64,000 nucleotides of DNA from contig PYIY01000036.1 in the NCBI GenBank assembly GCA_003635195.1, forward strand, positions 5,005 through 69,004, read 5' to 3'. A program made the position numbers and the translations under genes. Below are positions 36,921 through 45,200 of this stretch, one piece after another; the stretch's first letter is position 1, and each line of letters begins with the position of its first letter. Under the pieces are notes generated by a model, which was not told the DNA's origin, did not search any database, and was given only the letters and a program-made list of their open reading frames with translations. The DNA is from Candidatus Poribacteria bacterium (lineage in GTDB: Bacteria; Poribacteria; WGA-4E; WGA-3G).

Positions 36921-36921
36921 T
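36892..36921 (+). promoter_or_regulatory. Promoter inside the end of hsdM, before the HTH gene
   Basis: TTGCAA (36892-36897), 18 bases, TATAAT (36916-36921). The same arrangement occurs at 31552-31581, so it is conserved between the two HTH loci even though one of them has lost hsdM. Confidence 0.5.
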
Positions 36922-36969
36922 ATGGAAGAACTGGAATTTTGAAAATCGCAAGGGAAATGGAGGCGAAGA

Positions 36970-37296
36970 ATGAGTGAAGAAGTTAAAGTTGAAGAAAGTT
37001 CTGGAAATGTGTTTCTGGATCTCGGTTTCTCCAAAGAAGAAGCTGAACGGGAACAGTTAAGGGTGGACCTGGCGATTAAAATTTATCGACTTTTTGAGGA
37101 ACTAAAACTGACTCCGGCGAAAGCAAAGGCAGACTTTGGAATCAATCCATCTGATGTGTCCCAAATACAGAACGGGGATTTTAGTTTTACTATGGACAAA
37201 CTCTTTAAAATCCTGAGCCAGTTGAATTGCAATGTTGAAATCCGCATTACACCTTCGGAAGATACCCAGGGGCACCTGCGCCTCGTTACAACTTAG
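36970..37296 (+). CDS. XRE/HigA-like helix-turn-helix regulator in the hsd locus
   Basis: 108 residues. N-terminal acidic segment, then an HTH_37-type XRE domain at about 30-90 (LTPAKAKADFGINPSDVSQI). Paralogue of 31600-31929. It sits between hsdM and hsdS with its own promoter and a TGGAGG ribosome site, where a controller of hsdS or an antitoxin would be expected; no toxin is adjacent. A likely job is timing of specificity-subunit and restriction expression, but this is inference. Confidence 0.82.
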   Translation: MSEEVKVEESSGNVFLDLGFSKEEAEREQLRVDLAIKIYRLFEELKLTPAKAKADFGINPSDVSQIQNGDFSFTMDKLFKILSQLNCNVEIRITPSEDTQGHLRLVTT

Positions 37297-37308
37297 CTGC
37301 TTGTTTTA

Positions 37309-37317
37309 TGGTATACT
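37309..37317 (+). promoter_or_regulatory. Extended -10 promoter before hsdS
   Basis: TGGTATACT is a TGn-type extended -10 element with no clear -35. It lies about 19 bases before the hsdS ATG, so the leader would be very short. Confidence 0.4.
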
Positions 37318-37335
37318 AAAGTTTGGAATGAGAAC

Positions 37336-38739
37336 ATGAAAAACAAGAGCCAGGATCCAATGCCGCCTCCCGATGCAACATCAGAAGAAATCGGCGAATT
37401 TTGGGATACACATGACCTCGCCGATTATTGGGACGAAACCCACGAAGTGGAATTTCAGGTTAACCTAAAGCCACATAAAAGAGAAAACAAGATGAGAAAC
37501 ACTATTCGTTTTGGCGATTTTATTGAGGTTAATCCGCGCCTTCAATTAGAGAAAGGAAAAGAATACCCATACATTGAAATGGCTGATGTTAACCCAGGCA
37601 ATGGATCTGTTTTACCACAGAAAAAACGAGTTTACAAAGGTGGGGGTTCGCGGTTTCAATCCGGTGATACCCTTTTTGCCCGTATCACGCCTTGTTTAGA
37701 AAACGGAAAGATTGTCCGATATAAACATATCAGTAATGAACCTTGTTTTGGGTCAACCGAATTCTTTATCTTTCGTGGTAAGCCTAATGTATCAGACTCA
37801 ACTTATGTATTTTACTTGGCTCTGAGTTCTATAATTCGGGATCCCGCTGTGAAGAGTATGACCGGAGCATCAGGCCGTCAACGTGCAATTTTGTCATCGG
37901 TTGAGGATATCCGTGTTCCAGCCTATTCTCTCGCAACCCAACGCAAAATCGCCGCTATCCTCTCTGCCTACGACGACCTCATCGAAAACAACACCCGCCG
38001 CATCAAAATCCTTGAAGACATGGCACAAACGCTCTACCAAGAATGGTTCTTCCACTTCCGATTTCCCGGACATGAGAAGGTCCCGATGGTAGAATCACCA
38101 CTGGGACCAATACCGCAGGGATGGGAGATTCTCAAATATTCAGACATTGTAGACTTATCAAGAAAAGGGATTAATCCAACCAAATTTCCAGATGAAACCT
38201 TTGCTCATTTCAGTATACCGGCGTTTGATAGTGGTCAAATGCCGTCTCTTGAAGAAGGTAGTTCAATTAGAAGCTCTAAATACTTGATTGCTGAAGAGTG
38301 TGTTCTTGTATCCAAACTAAACCCACGTATTCCTCGCGTTTGGTTTCCATTCTTAAACACAGAACATCGTGCAATAACCTCAACTGAATTTCTTACGTTG
38401 AAACCCAAGGCACCAGTTGATTGTGTGTTTTTGTTTAATTTGTGTCGCTCCCCTGAATTCTCGGCGGAGTTGGCTGTTCGTGCCTTAGGAACTTCAGGTA
38501 GCCATCAACGGGTCAAACCTAATGACTTTCTCAGCATGCCGGTTCTGATACCAACTGAATTTCTTTTGAGTAGTTTTCGTGAAAAAGTTGCTTCTATTCT
38601 GAATGTCGTAAATACCCTTCGTTTAAAAAACGTTAATCTCCGCCAAACCCGTGACCTCCTCCTCCCCAAACTCATCTCTGGCGAGATTGACGTATCCGAA
38701 CTTGACATTGACACTGTCCCCAGGATCATTCAATTGTAG
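37336..38739 (+). CDS. hsdS: Type I restriction specificity subunit HsdS with N-terminal antitoxin-like extension
   Basis: 467 residues. From about residue 55 it is a standard two-target HsdS: first recognition domain about 55-195 (IRFGDFIEVNPRLQLEKGK), conserved spacer helix (LATQRKIAAILSAYDDLIEN, then MAQTLYQEWFFHFRFP), second recognition domain about 265-420, and C-terminal helix (NLRQTRDLLLPKLISGEIDV). It decides the DNA sequence that the enzyme methylates and cuts. The first 50 residues (PPPDATSEEIGEFWDTHDLA, then DYWDETHEVEFQVNL) resemble CopG/BrnA-like antitoxins. An internal ATG at 37492 after AAGAGAA could start plain HsdS. Whether the extension is translated as one protein is unclear. 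Confidence 0.9.
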   Translation: MKNKSQDPMPPPDATSEEIGEFWDTHDLADYWDETHEVEFQVNLKPHKRENKMRNTIRFGDFIEVNPRLQLEKGKEYPYIEMADVNPGNGSVLPQKKRVYKGGGSRFQSGDTLFARITPCLENGKIVRYKHISNEPCFGSTEFFIFRGKPNVSDSTYVFYLALSSIIRDPAVKSMTGASGRQRAILSSVEDIRVPAYSLATQRKIAAILSAYDDLIENNTRRIKILEDMAQTLYQEWFFHFRFPGHEKVPMVESPLGPIPQGWEILKYSDIVDLSRKGINPTKFPDETFAHFSIPAFDSGQMPSLEEGSSIRSSKYLIAEECVLVSKLNPRIPRVWFPFLNTEHRAITSTEFLTLKPKAPVDCVFLFNLCRSPEFSAELAVRALGTSGSHQRVKPNDFLSMPVLIPTEFLLSSFREKVASILNVVNTLRLKNVNLRQTRDLLLPKLISGEIDVSELDIDTVPRIIQL

Positions 38740-38810
38740 GTTTTTGGTGTTGTCCTTTCGCAGGTATTAATACTTAATATATGTTATGTATTATGAAAAA
38801 ACGCTGAATT

Positions 38811-38850
38811 TTTCGCAGCCTGTCGCAGCCTATCGCAGCATTTCGCACCG
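38811..38850. repeat. Four-copy 10-base tandem repeat
   Basis: TTTCGCAGCC, TGTCGCAGCC, TATCGCAGCA, TTTCGCACCG. The unit TCGCAGCC recurs every ten bases, that is on the same face of the helix, some 75 bases before the promoter at 38923. Confidence 0.7.
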
Positions 38851-38922
38851 GATCCTACAAAAAAAGACATCCAACCCAATAATTTCTTAAAATTGAATCA
38901 CTGACACGGCTCCTAAAAGCAA

Positions 38923-38951
38923 TTGACAGATGCCACACGACGGTGTATAAT
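38923..38951 (+). promoter_or_regulatory. Consensus sigma-70 promoter of the downstream defence operon
   Basis: TTGACA (38923-38928) and TATAAT (38946-38951) with 17 bases between them: a full match to both hexamers. Start near 38958. It is the only strong promoter seen between hsdS and hsdR. Confidence 0.7.
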
Positions 38952-39085
38952 TTGCAATAATGCCATTAGGAAGAGACTTATGCGCGATGTCAACGCTCGG
39001 CATTTTGTTGATTGTATTAGAAAATGTCCGCATAAGCAGGTAGAGAGGCTTAACCATCCGTAGTATTCGGAAAGGAGAAAGTGAA

Positions 39086-39325
39086 ATGAGTGGAACCACT
39101 GAATTAACAATTGATCAAGAAATGCTATCAAAAGATAAGCAGCTGACCTCGCGTAATACTACAGATCAAAAGGATGCTGAACGAAAAGCACGTATGGATT
39201 ACGCCGAGGCACAACTTCGGAAGTTATCCGCGTCTCGAGGTTTAAATTGGGATGAGATGACCGATGAGGAACGCATAGATTTTGTTGATGATCTCATCCA
39301 CGAGGACCGCGCGTGCAAGCGGTAG
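39086..39325 (+). CDS. Small acidic antitoxin-like protein
   Basis: 79 residues, good ribosome site (AAGGAGAAAGTGAA before the ATG). The C-terminal half (AEAQLRKLSASRGLNWDEMT, then DEERIDFVDDLIHEDRA) resembles small helical proteins I recall just upstream of PIN-type toxin genes. No PIN gene follows; instead the DNA after its stop encodes AVAVYDTG in another frame, which looks like the first strand of a PIN domain, and then runs into an Rpn relic. It may be an antitoxin that has lost its toxin. Function uncertain. Confidence 0.6.
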   Translation: MSGTTELTIDQEMLSKDKQLTSRNTTDQKDAERKARMDYAEAQLRKLSASRGLNWDEMTDEERIDFVDDLIHEDRACKR

Positions 39326-39356
39326 CCGTTTACGACACCGGATATCGGAGGAAATC

Positions 39357-39638
39357 GTGCAAGAATCTTCTATCGTCCAATACTTCGCTGAAAAAGGTTT
39401 TGAACAAGGCATTGAGCAAGGCATCGAACAGGGGATTGAACAAGGCAAAAAACAGTATGCTGTTGAGGCGATACTTGTAGTGTTGGAGGTCCGATTTCAA
39501 CCCGATGTCGCAGAGAAACTAAAGCCTTTTCTTAGAGTCATTGACGATCTACAACGGCTGGATCACTTACATCGCGTTGCCGCACAAGCATTAGACATTA
39601 AAGAGTTTACGGATGCGCTCTTGAACCTTAAAAACTGA
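39357..39638 (+). pseudogene. C-terminal relic of an Rpn-type nuclease
   Basis: A 93-residue frame from GTG 39357 (GGAGGAAATC before it) matches only the C-terminal tail of the Rpn family member at 14382-15257: QESSIVQYF, a threefold GIEQ-type repeat, and DVAEKLKPFLRVIDDLQRLD. The nuclease domain is missing. The GIEQ repeat is encoded by a 12-base minisatellite (39399-39443). A GTG and ribosome site exist, so a peptide might be made, but it would lack the catalytic part. Confidence 0.6.
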
Positions 39639-39670
39639 AAGAGCTTAATCCCGATATAAAGGCGAAACCC

Positions 39671-40846
39671 ATGTCCGAACAGAAAGCGTTTTTAGAGAAA
39701 GTTCATATCAAAAACTACCGGAGTTTACGGAATGTTACGCTTCCGCTTAAGCCTCTGACCGTTCTTGTCGGTCCTAATGCAAGTGGAAAATCAAATACTT
39801 TAAATGCCTTGCACCTTTTCAAGGGGATCCTGAGTATTGAAACCCCTCCTACAAAGGCAGATTTTCTCAGAGATCGCCTTTGGGCAGGTGGAGCCGACCA
39901 CATCACCTGCGAACTACATGCCAAAGTGAAGGAGAAGCCAGCGCAATATAAATTGGAGTTTAAAACTGAGGGTGAAAAGCTTTCTATTGATGAAGAATTA
40001 TTGATCAACACGATCAAGGTTATCTCAATTCAGAATGGAAAAGGACAAGTGCAAGATGAAGATGGCAAGAAGGCAACAAAATACATGTCCAATAAACTCG
40101 CCTTGAGATCTGCTGGTGATTATGGACATAAGCCCATTACGAGTGCGTTAACAGAGTATATTCAAGGATGGGAATTTTATGATTTTCAACCAGACCACAT
40201 ACGGACTAATCCTAATAAATTCTCTCCTATTACAAAGGATATTCGAGAATCGCTAAAACTTAATCCTTATGGTGTGAATGTCCCAGACATACTTTGGGAT
40301 TGGTACGAGGATACACCTGAAGATTTCCGTTATGTTAGTGAAGCCCTATCCGCTGCCACAAATATCAACATAGACTATCGCAAAGTTGATGGCGGATCCC
40401 AGCTCTGTCTTCTTGAAGGATATAAGAAGCCGATACCTTTAATAAATGCTTCTGATGGCACTTTGCGTCTCATTGCCTATAACACGTTGCTTAACCAATC
40501 TGAATTACCACCACTTATTGTTATTGAGGAACCGGAGCGAAGTTTACACCCTGCGGCACTGAAGGAAATTGCATACATACTTGAGCTTCTTGCTAAACGA
40601 ACACAGGTGATTATTACGACGCATAGTTCTCAACTCCTTGATACCTTCAGTTCTAAGAGTTTATCTGATTGGCTTGGCGTTTTACTTCTACGCAACCGTT
40701 CCGGACTCGGCACGGAAGTCCTCAACCTTGAGGAGATCCGTGATAAACGAAAAGCACTTGAGGGTTGGATTGCTGATTTCGGAATCGGCAGTGCCGTTTT
40801 TGACAGTGGACTGCTGCAAGACCTTATGGAGGAGCCGTTATGCTAA
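39671..40846 (+). CDS. OLD/RecF-like AAA ATPase, probable defence ATPase
   Basis: 391 residues of the AAA_15/AAA_21 ABC-like class: N-terminal FLEKVHIKNYRSLRNVTLPL, Walker A VGPNASGKSNTLNALHLF (about 33-50), signature-like NASDGTLRLIAY, Walker B PPLIVIEEPERSLHPAALKE (about 280-299) and the H-loop IITTHSSQLL (about 314-323). The central part lacks a coiled coil. There is no C-terminal TOPRIM; the partner gene may supply the effector. ATPases of this kind act in phage defence (OLD, Gabija, PARIS, Septu types) and sense DNA ends or phage products. The stop overlaps the start of the partner by seven bases, implying fixed stoichiometry. Confidence 0.85.
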   Translation: MSEQKAFLEKVHIKNYRSLRNVTLPLKPLTVLVGPNASGKSNTLNALHLFKGILSIETPPTKADFLRDRLWAGGADHITCELHAKVKEKPAQYKLEFKTEGEKLSIDEELLINTIKVISIQNGKGQVQDEDGKKATKYMSNKLALRSAGDYGHKPITSALTEYIQGWEFYDFQPDHIRTNPNKFSPITKDIRESLKLNPYGVNVPDILWDWYEDTPEDFRYVSEALSAATNINIDYRKVDGGSQLCLLEGYKKPIPLINASDGTLRLIAYNTLLNQSELPPLIVIEEPERSLHPAALKEIAYILELLAKRTQVIITTHSSQLLDTFSSKSLSDWLGVLLLRNRSGLGTEVLNLEEIRDKRKALEGWIADFGIGSAVFDSGLLQDLMEEPLC

Positions 40847-41403
40847 GCGTGAGAGTTTGGAATTTGCAATCAGACGGTGATACTAAAGCAGTCGGATTTT
40901 TGGAAAACGAATTTTTGCGATATAGGCAACTTGCATATCTCGCTATCCGAACAACGGGGAGAAGTGCCCTCAGTAAGTGTCACAGGAAAGGTGCCACTTT
41001 AAAAGAGAGTCTAAAAAAAGCGATTCAGCATTACCTCAAACAAGACGACTATATTATTCTCGTTACCGACCCCGACCAGCGAGAACAATTGGAATCAAAA
41101 TCGCTTGTTGAGCAAATCAGAGGAGTCGTCAAGGATTGCGGTTTTTCTGGCCAAGTCTTTTTCATACCTGATATTCAAGAATGTGATGGCTCTATACCAA
41201 CAGAGTGGCAGCGCATCGTTTCACGTTTCCGCACCGAAGTTGAAAGTGAGCGCAGACGGTTTCGGGAGGAGTGGAATAGGACCGTAGCATACTTCCACAA
41301 TATTTTTGCCGATATTCCAGAGGAAGAAGTAATACGCGACTTTGAGGAAGCACTTGCAGAGGTGAGACGCGAGCGCGCCGAAGCCGCGGATATTCACAAA
41401 TAA
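40840..41403 (+). CDS. Partner protein of the OLD-like ATPase (unknown effector)
   Basis: 187 residues, not recognised with certainty. VRVWNLQSDGDTKAVGFLENE opens it, and KQDDYIILVTDPDQREQLE (about 67-85) has an acidic strand end resembling the DxD part of TOPRIM-like or DUF4276/DUF4435-type effector folds. The last 60 residues are a charged helix (RFRTEVESERRRFREEWNRT). The ATG is within the last codons of the ATPase gene, so translation is coupled. By analogy with two-gene systems (ATPase sensor plus nuclease or toxic effector) it may be the effector; that is inference. Confidence 0.72.
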   Translation: MLSVRVWNLQSDGDTKAVGFLENEFLRYRQLAYLAIRTTGRSALSKCHRKGATLKESLKKAIQHYLKQDDYIILVTDPDQREQLESKSLVEQIRGVVKDCGFSGQVFFIPDIQECDGSIPTEWQRIVSRFRTEVESERRRFREEWNRTVAYFHNIFADIPEEEVIRDFEEALAEVRRERAEAADIHK

Positions 41404-41425
41404 ATTCTGAATGGAGCAGGTTACA

Positions 41426-41755
41426 ATGATTCAAATTTCTGAACCTATAACACTTGAAAAACTATTGCCATTGATACAAAAGTTGTCCGAAGTTGAGCGT
41501 GAACAACTCCGCAAATCCCTTGAAGCAGAATCACAGTTGGATGCTGCGATTTTGCTATATCAAGAGGATGAAGTGACCCTTGCCAGAGCCGCTGAGTTGG
41601 CTGGCATCCACCGTTTCGAGTTTGAAGAGGCTTTGGCAGCAAGGGGTATATGGAAAATCGTTGAAGTTGATTCAGCAGAAGTGTTGAAAGCGAGAATTGC
41701 TCCTATCAAGCGTCTTCACGAATCAAAAAGTAAAAAAGAAGGACAAGAATCTTGA
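41426..41755 (+). CDS. UPF0175-family antitoxin
   Basis: Start at ATG 41426 (GGAG upstream at nine bases); ATG 41411 is the alternative. 109 residues. The core AAILLYQEDEVTLARAAELA then GIHRFEFEEALAARGI is the UPF0175 signature, a helix-turn-helix-like fold found next to PIN/DUF3368 toxins. It should neutralise the product of the next gene and may bind its own promoter. The stop codon overlaps the TTG start of the toxin gene by four bases (TTGA). Confidence 0.85.
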   Translation: MIQISEPITLEKLLPLIQKLSEVEREQLRKSLEAESQLDAAILLYQEDEVTLARAAELAGIHRFEFEEALAARGIWKIVEVDSAEVLKARIAPIKRLHESKSKKEGQES

Positions 41756-42243
41756 TTTTTGTGGATGCGGATATCCTGTCTATTTTTGCCAAGATTCAGC
41801 GTTTGACCTTACTATTCATAGTTTTTGACCAAGAGACGCTTAATATCGCATTTGCTGTGGAAAATGAAATCAAAACCGGTGTTTCAAAAGGATTCCACGT
41901 TTTTGATGACATCATCGCACTGCAAACACAAAGGAAGATTCGCACATATTATACAACACCCGCGGATCAGGAGTTTATGAGTTCCTTACCGCAAACTCTT
42001 GGAGCAGGAGAACGCGAATCTATAGTTCTCTGTAAGCGGCTTTCCGCGACTTTTGCAAGCAACGATAGACGTGTAATGCATCATTGCCAAACAAACGGAA
42101 TTCATTGTATCAACTTAGTTGATATTCTACGACTACTCTGGGAGTTACAAATTTTATCCCAAACCGATGTACAGAAAGTTATAACAGAGATTGAGATAGC
42201 AGATCGACTCAAATTCCGATCTATTGACCCTATTTTCAAATGA
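41752..42243 (+). CDS. DUF3368-type PIN-domain toxin
   Basis: 163 residues from TTG 41752 (GTG 41761 is possible). PIN-like ribonuclease: D5/D7 in IFVDADILSIF, the glutamates in LGAGERESIVLCKRL and the aspartate in TFASNDRRVMHHC form the acidic metal site. Such toxins cut RNA and stop translation when the antitoxin is lost. The pair lies inside an operon; the stop TGA overlaps the hsdR ATG as ATGA, so toxin and restriction subunit are translationally linked. Confidence 0.85.
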   Translation: MIFVDADILSIFAKIQRLTLLFIVFDQETLNIAFAVENEIKTGVSKGFHVFDDIIALQTQRKIRTYYTTPADQEFMSSLPQTLGAGERESIVLCKRLSATFASNDRRVMHHCQTNGIHCINLVDILRLLWELQILSQTDVQKVITEIEIADRLKFRSIDPIFK

Positions 42244-45200
42244 ATCCATACAGCGAAGACCAACTCATAGAACAACCCGCAATTGGCCTACTTGAAGATA
42301 TAGGATGGGAGACGCTAAACTGCTACAGCGAATTTGAGAAAACCGAAGGAAGTCCGCTCGGTAGACAAACAAAATCTGAAGTCGTCCTAACTGCCCGACT
42401 GGAGACAGTGTTAAAGCACTTCAACCCTACCGCAACCGATGATGCTATTGCCAAAGCAGTCGAGGAACTCACCCAGTCCCGCGCAGTCATGAGTCTTGTT
42501 GAAGCCAACCGAGAGATTTATACCCTCCTAAAAGATGGCGTGAAAGTCACCCTCAGCGAGCCAGACGGTGAAAGCGAGACCGTTGAAGTGCTGCAAGTCA
42601 TCGACTGGGACACCCCAGAGAACAACGACTTCTTTGCCGCATCCCAATTCTGGATCACCGGTGAGATGTATACAAAACGTCCAGATATAGTCTGTTTCGT
42701 CAACGGAATCCCGTTAGTGCTGATGGAGTTCAAACGGATTGATGTCCACCTTAAAGCCGCTTATGACGATAACCTCCGAGACTATAAAACCACCATCCCG
42801 CACCTCTTTTGGTATAACGCCTTTGTTTTGCTCTCCAACGGCACAGAGAGTAAAGTCGGGAGCCTTACGGCTGATTGGGAACACTTCGCCGAATGGAAAC
42901 GTATTCACAGCGAAAACGAACCCCCTCAAACCGCCTTAGAGACAATCCTGCACGCACTTTGCACACCGGAACGATTGCTTGATGTTGTCGAGAACTTTAT
43001 CCTATTTATGGAAGCACAAGGCGGGTTAATCAAGATTCTCGCCAAGAACCATCAATACCTCGGTGTCAACAACACGATTGAATCCCTGAAACGGATTGAA
43101 AATAACCACGGCAAACTCGGGGTCTTTTGGCATACACAGGGCAGCGGGAAAAGTATTTCGATGCTCTTTTTTGCACAGAAAGTGCTTAGAAAGGTGCAGG
43201 GAAACTGGACCTTTGTTGTCGTAACTGATCGCAAGGAATTGGATAACCAAACCTACAAGACCTTCGCCAGTGCGAGTGGTGTTCTGACACAGCAGGAGGT
43301 GCATGCAGAAAATATAAAACATCTCCGTCAACTCCTCAGCGAAGACCATCGCTATATCTTCACGCTTATCCACAAGTTCCAGACGCAAGGTGACGAGCGG
43401 CACCCTGTTCTCTCTGAGCGGTCAGACATTGTCGTTATCACCGATGAAGCGCATCGGAGTCAATACGATACACTCGCCTTGAACATGCGTACCGCGCTCC
43501 CCAACGCCGCATTCATCGCATTTACGGGGACACCGCTCATGGTTGGCGAAGAAAAAACAAAATCGGTGTTCGGCGATTATGTGAGTGTTTACGACTTCAA
43601 CCAATCTATTGTGGATCGCGCAACCGTGCCACTCTACTATGAAAACCGTGTGCCTTCCCTACAATTGATAAATGAGGACTTTAACGAAGACATCGAACAG
43701 GTCCTTGAGGATGCCGAATTGGACGACGCACAAGAGGCTAAGCTCGAACACGAATTTGCGAGAGAATACCATCTTATCACACGAGATGAGCGATTGGAAA
43801 CCATCGCCAAGGATATCGTCTCCCACTTTATGGGCAGAGGCTATCAGGGGAAAGCCATGGTTATCTCAATTGACAAAGCGACTGCCGTCAAAATGTTCGA
43901 CAAAGTGCAGAAATATTGGAAACATTTTATTGCGCAATTGAGATCCAAAGTAGCCACACGACGCGGCAGTGAAAAGGTTTACTTGCAAGAGCGGATCCGC
44001 TACATGGAAGAAACCGACATGGCAGTCGTCGTTTCCCCGGGACAAAACGAAATTGACGAACTCAGACAAAAAGGCGTAGACATCACACCGCACCGCACGC
44101 GTATGAGCACAGAGGATTTGGATACCAAATTCAAAGACCCCGATGACCCCTTCCGAATTGTTTTCGTCTGTGCGATGTGGATCACCGGTTTCGATGTTCC
44201 TTCATGTTCCACCATCTATCTTGACAAACCGCAGCGAAACCACACTTTGATGCAAACCATCGCAAGAGCCAACCGTGTTTACGGTGATAAAAATAACGGC
44301 TTAATTGTTGACTATATCGGAGTTTTCCGTGATCTTGAAAAAGCGTTGGCGGTTTATGCTACCGGTGCGGATCTGGAAGGAAACCAAAAACCGATTGCTG
44401 ATAAGTCAGCACTGATTGAAAAACTCCGAGCAGCGATCACTGAAATCACCGAATTCTGCCGAGGTATCGGTGTTGACTTAGATAAAGCCCAAACGGACGA
44501 CGCATTCCAAAACATCGCCCAAATCAATGACGCAATGGAACGTATCCTGATTAACGATGAAACTAAGAAGCGTTATCTACAACTCGCAACGAACGTCACG
44601 AAACTCTACAAAGCAATTCTACCCGACCCCGATGCACATGAATTTACCAGAATTTGCCAACTTATTCATATCATCGCGCAAAAAATCAGAAATTTGACAC
44701 CACCCGCTGATATCTCCGATGTCATGACAGACGTTGAGGCGGTGCTGGATCAGTCCATCGCACCTGAAGGCTATCGCATTGGGATACCGGTTGAGGGATA
44801 CGATACGGAGCCGATAGATCTAAGTCAGATTGATTTTGAACAGTTAAGCGAGCGATTCAATACGCAGCACAAACGCCTCGAAGCGGAGAAACTCAGAGGC
44901 GCGATCACCGGCAAACTCAGCGCAATGATCCGTCTCAACAGAAGCCGTATGGATTATCAGGCGAAATTTGAGCAGATGATCGCAGAATACAACGCGGGTA
45001 CGATTGGTGTTGCGGATTATTTTCAGAGGCTTTTTGACTTCGTTAATGATCTCACTGAAGAGGACCAACGCGCCAGTACTGAAGACCTCTCCGAAGAGGA
45101 ATTGGCAGTGTTTGACCTTCTAACACAACGCGAACCTCATTTAACGGCTCCAGAGCGGAATGAAGTGAAAGATGCTGTGAAGGAAATGCTTGAGACACTC

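Larger units (their letters stand above)
38740..39085 (+). other. Intergenic control region between hsdS and the second operon
   Basis: 346 bases without a convincing gene. It contains the 10-base tandem repeat at 38811-38850, the consensus promoter at 38923-38951 and a leader of about 125 bases. Within the leader, 38980-39063 could encode a 27-residue peptide (MRDVNARHFVDCIRK at its start) behind AGGAAG; this is weak. Confidence 0.5.

Noticed and set aside
38811..38850. Possible CRISPR-like array
   Set aside because: Repeat unit is only ten bases with no spacers; it is a short tandem repeat.
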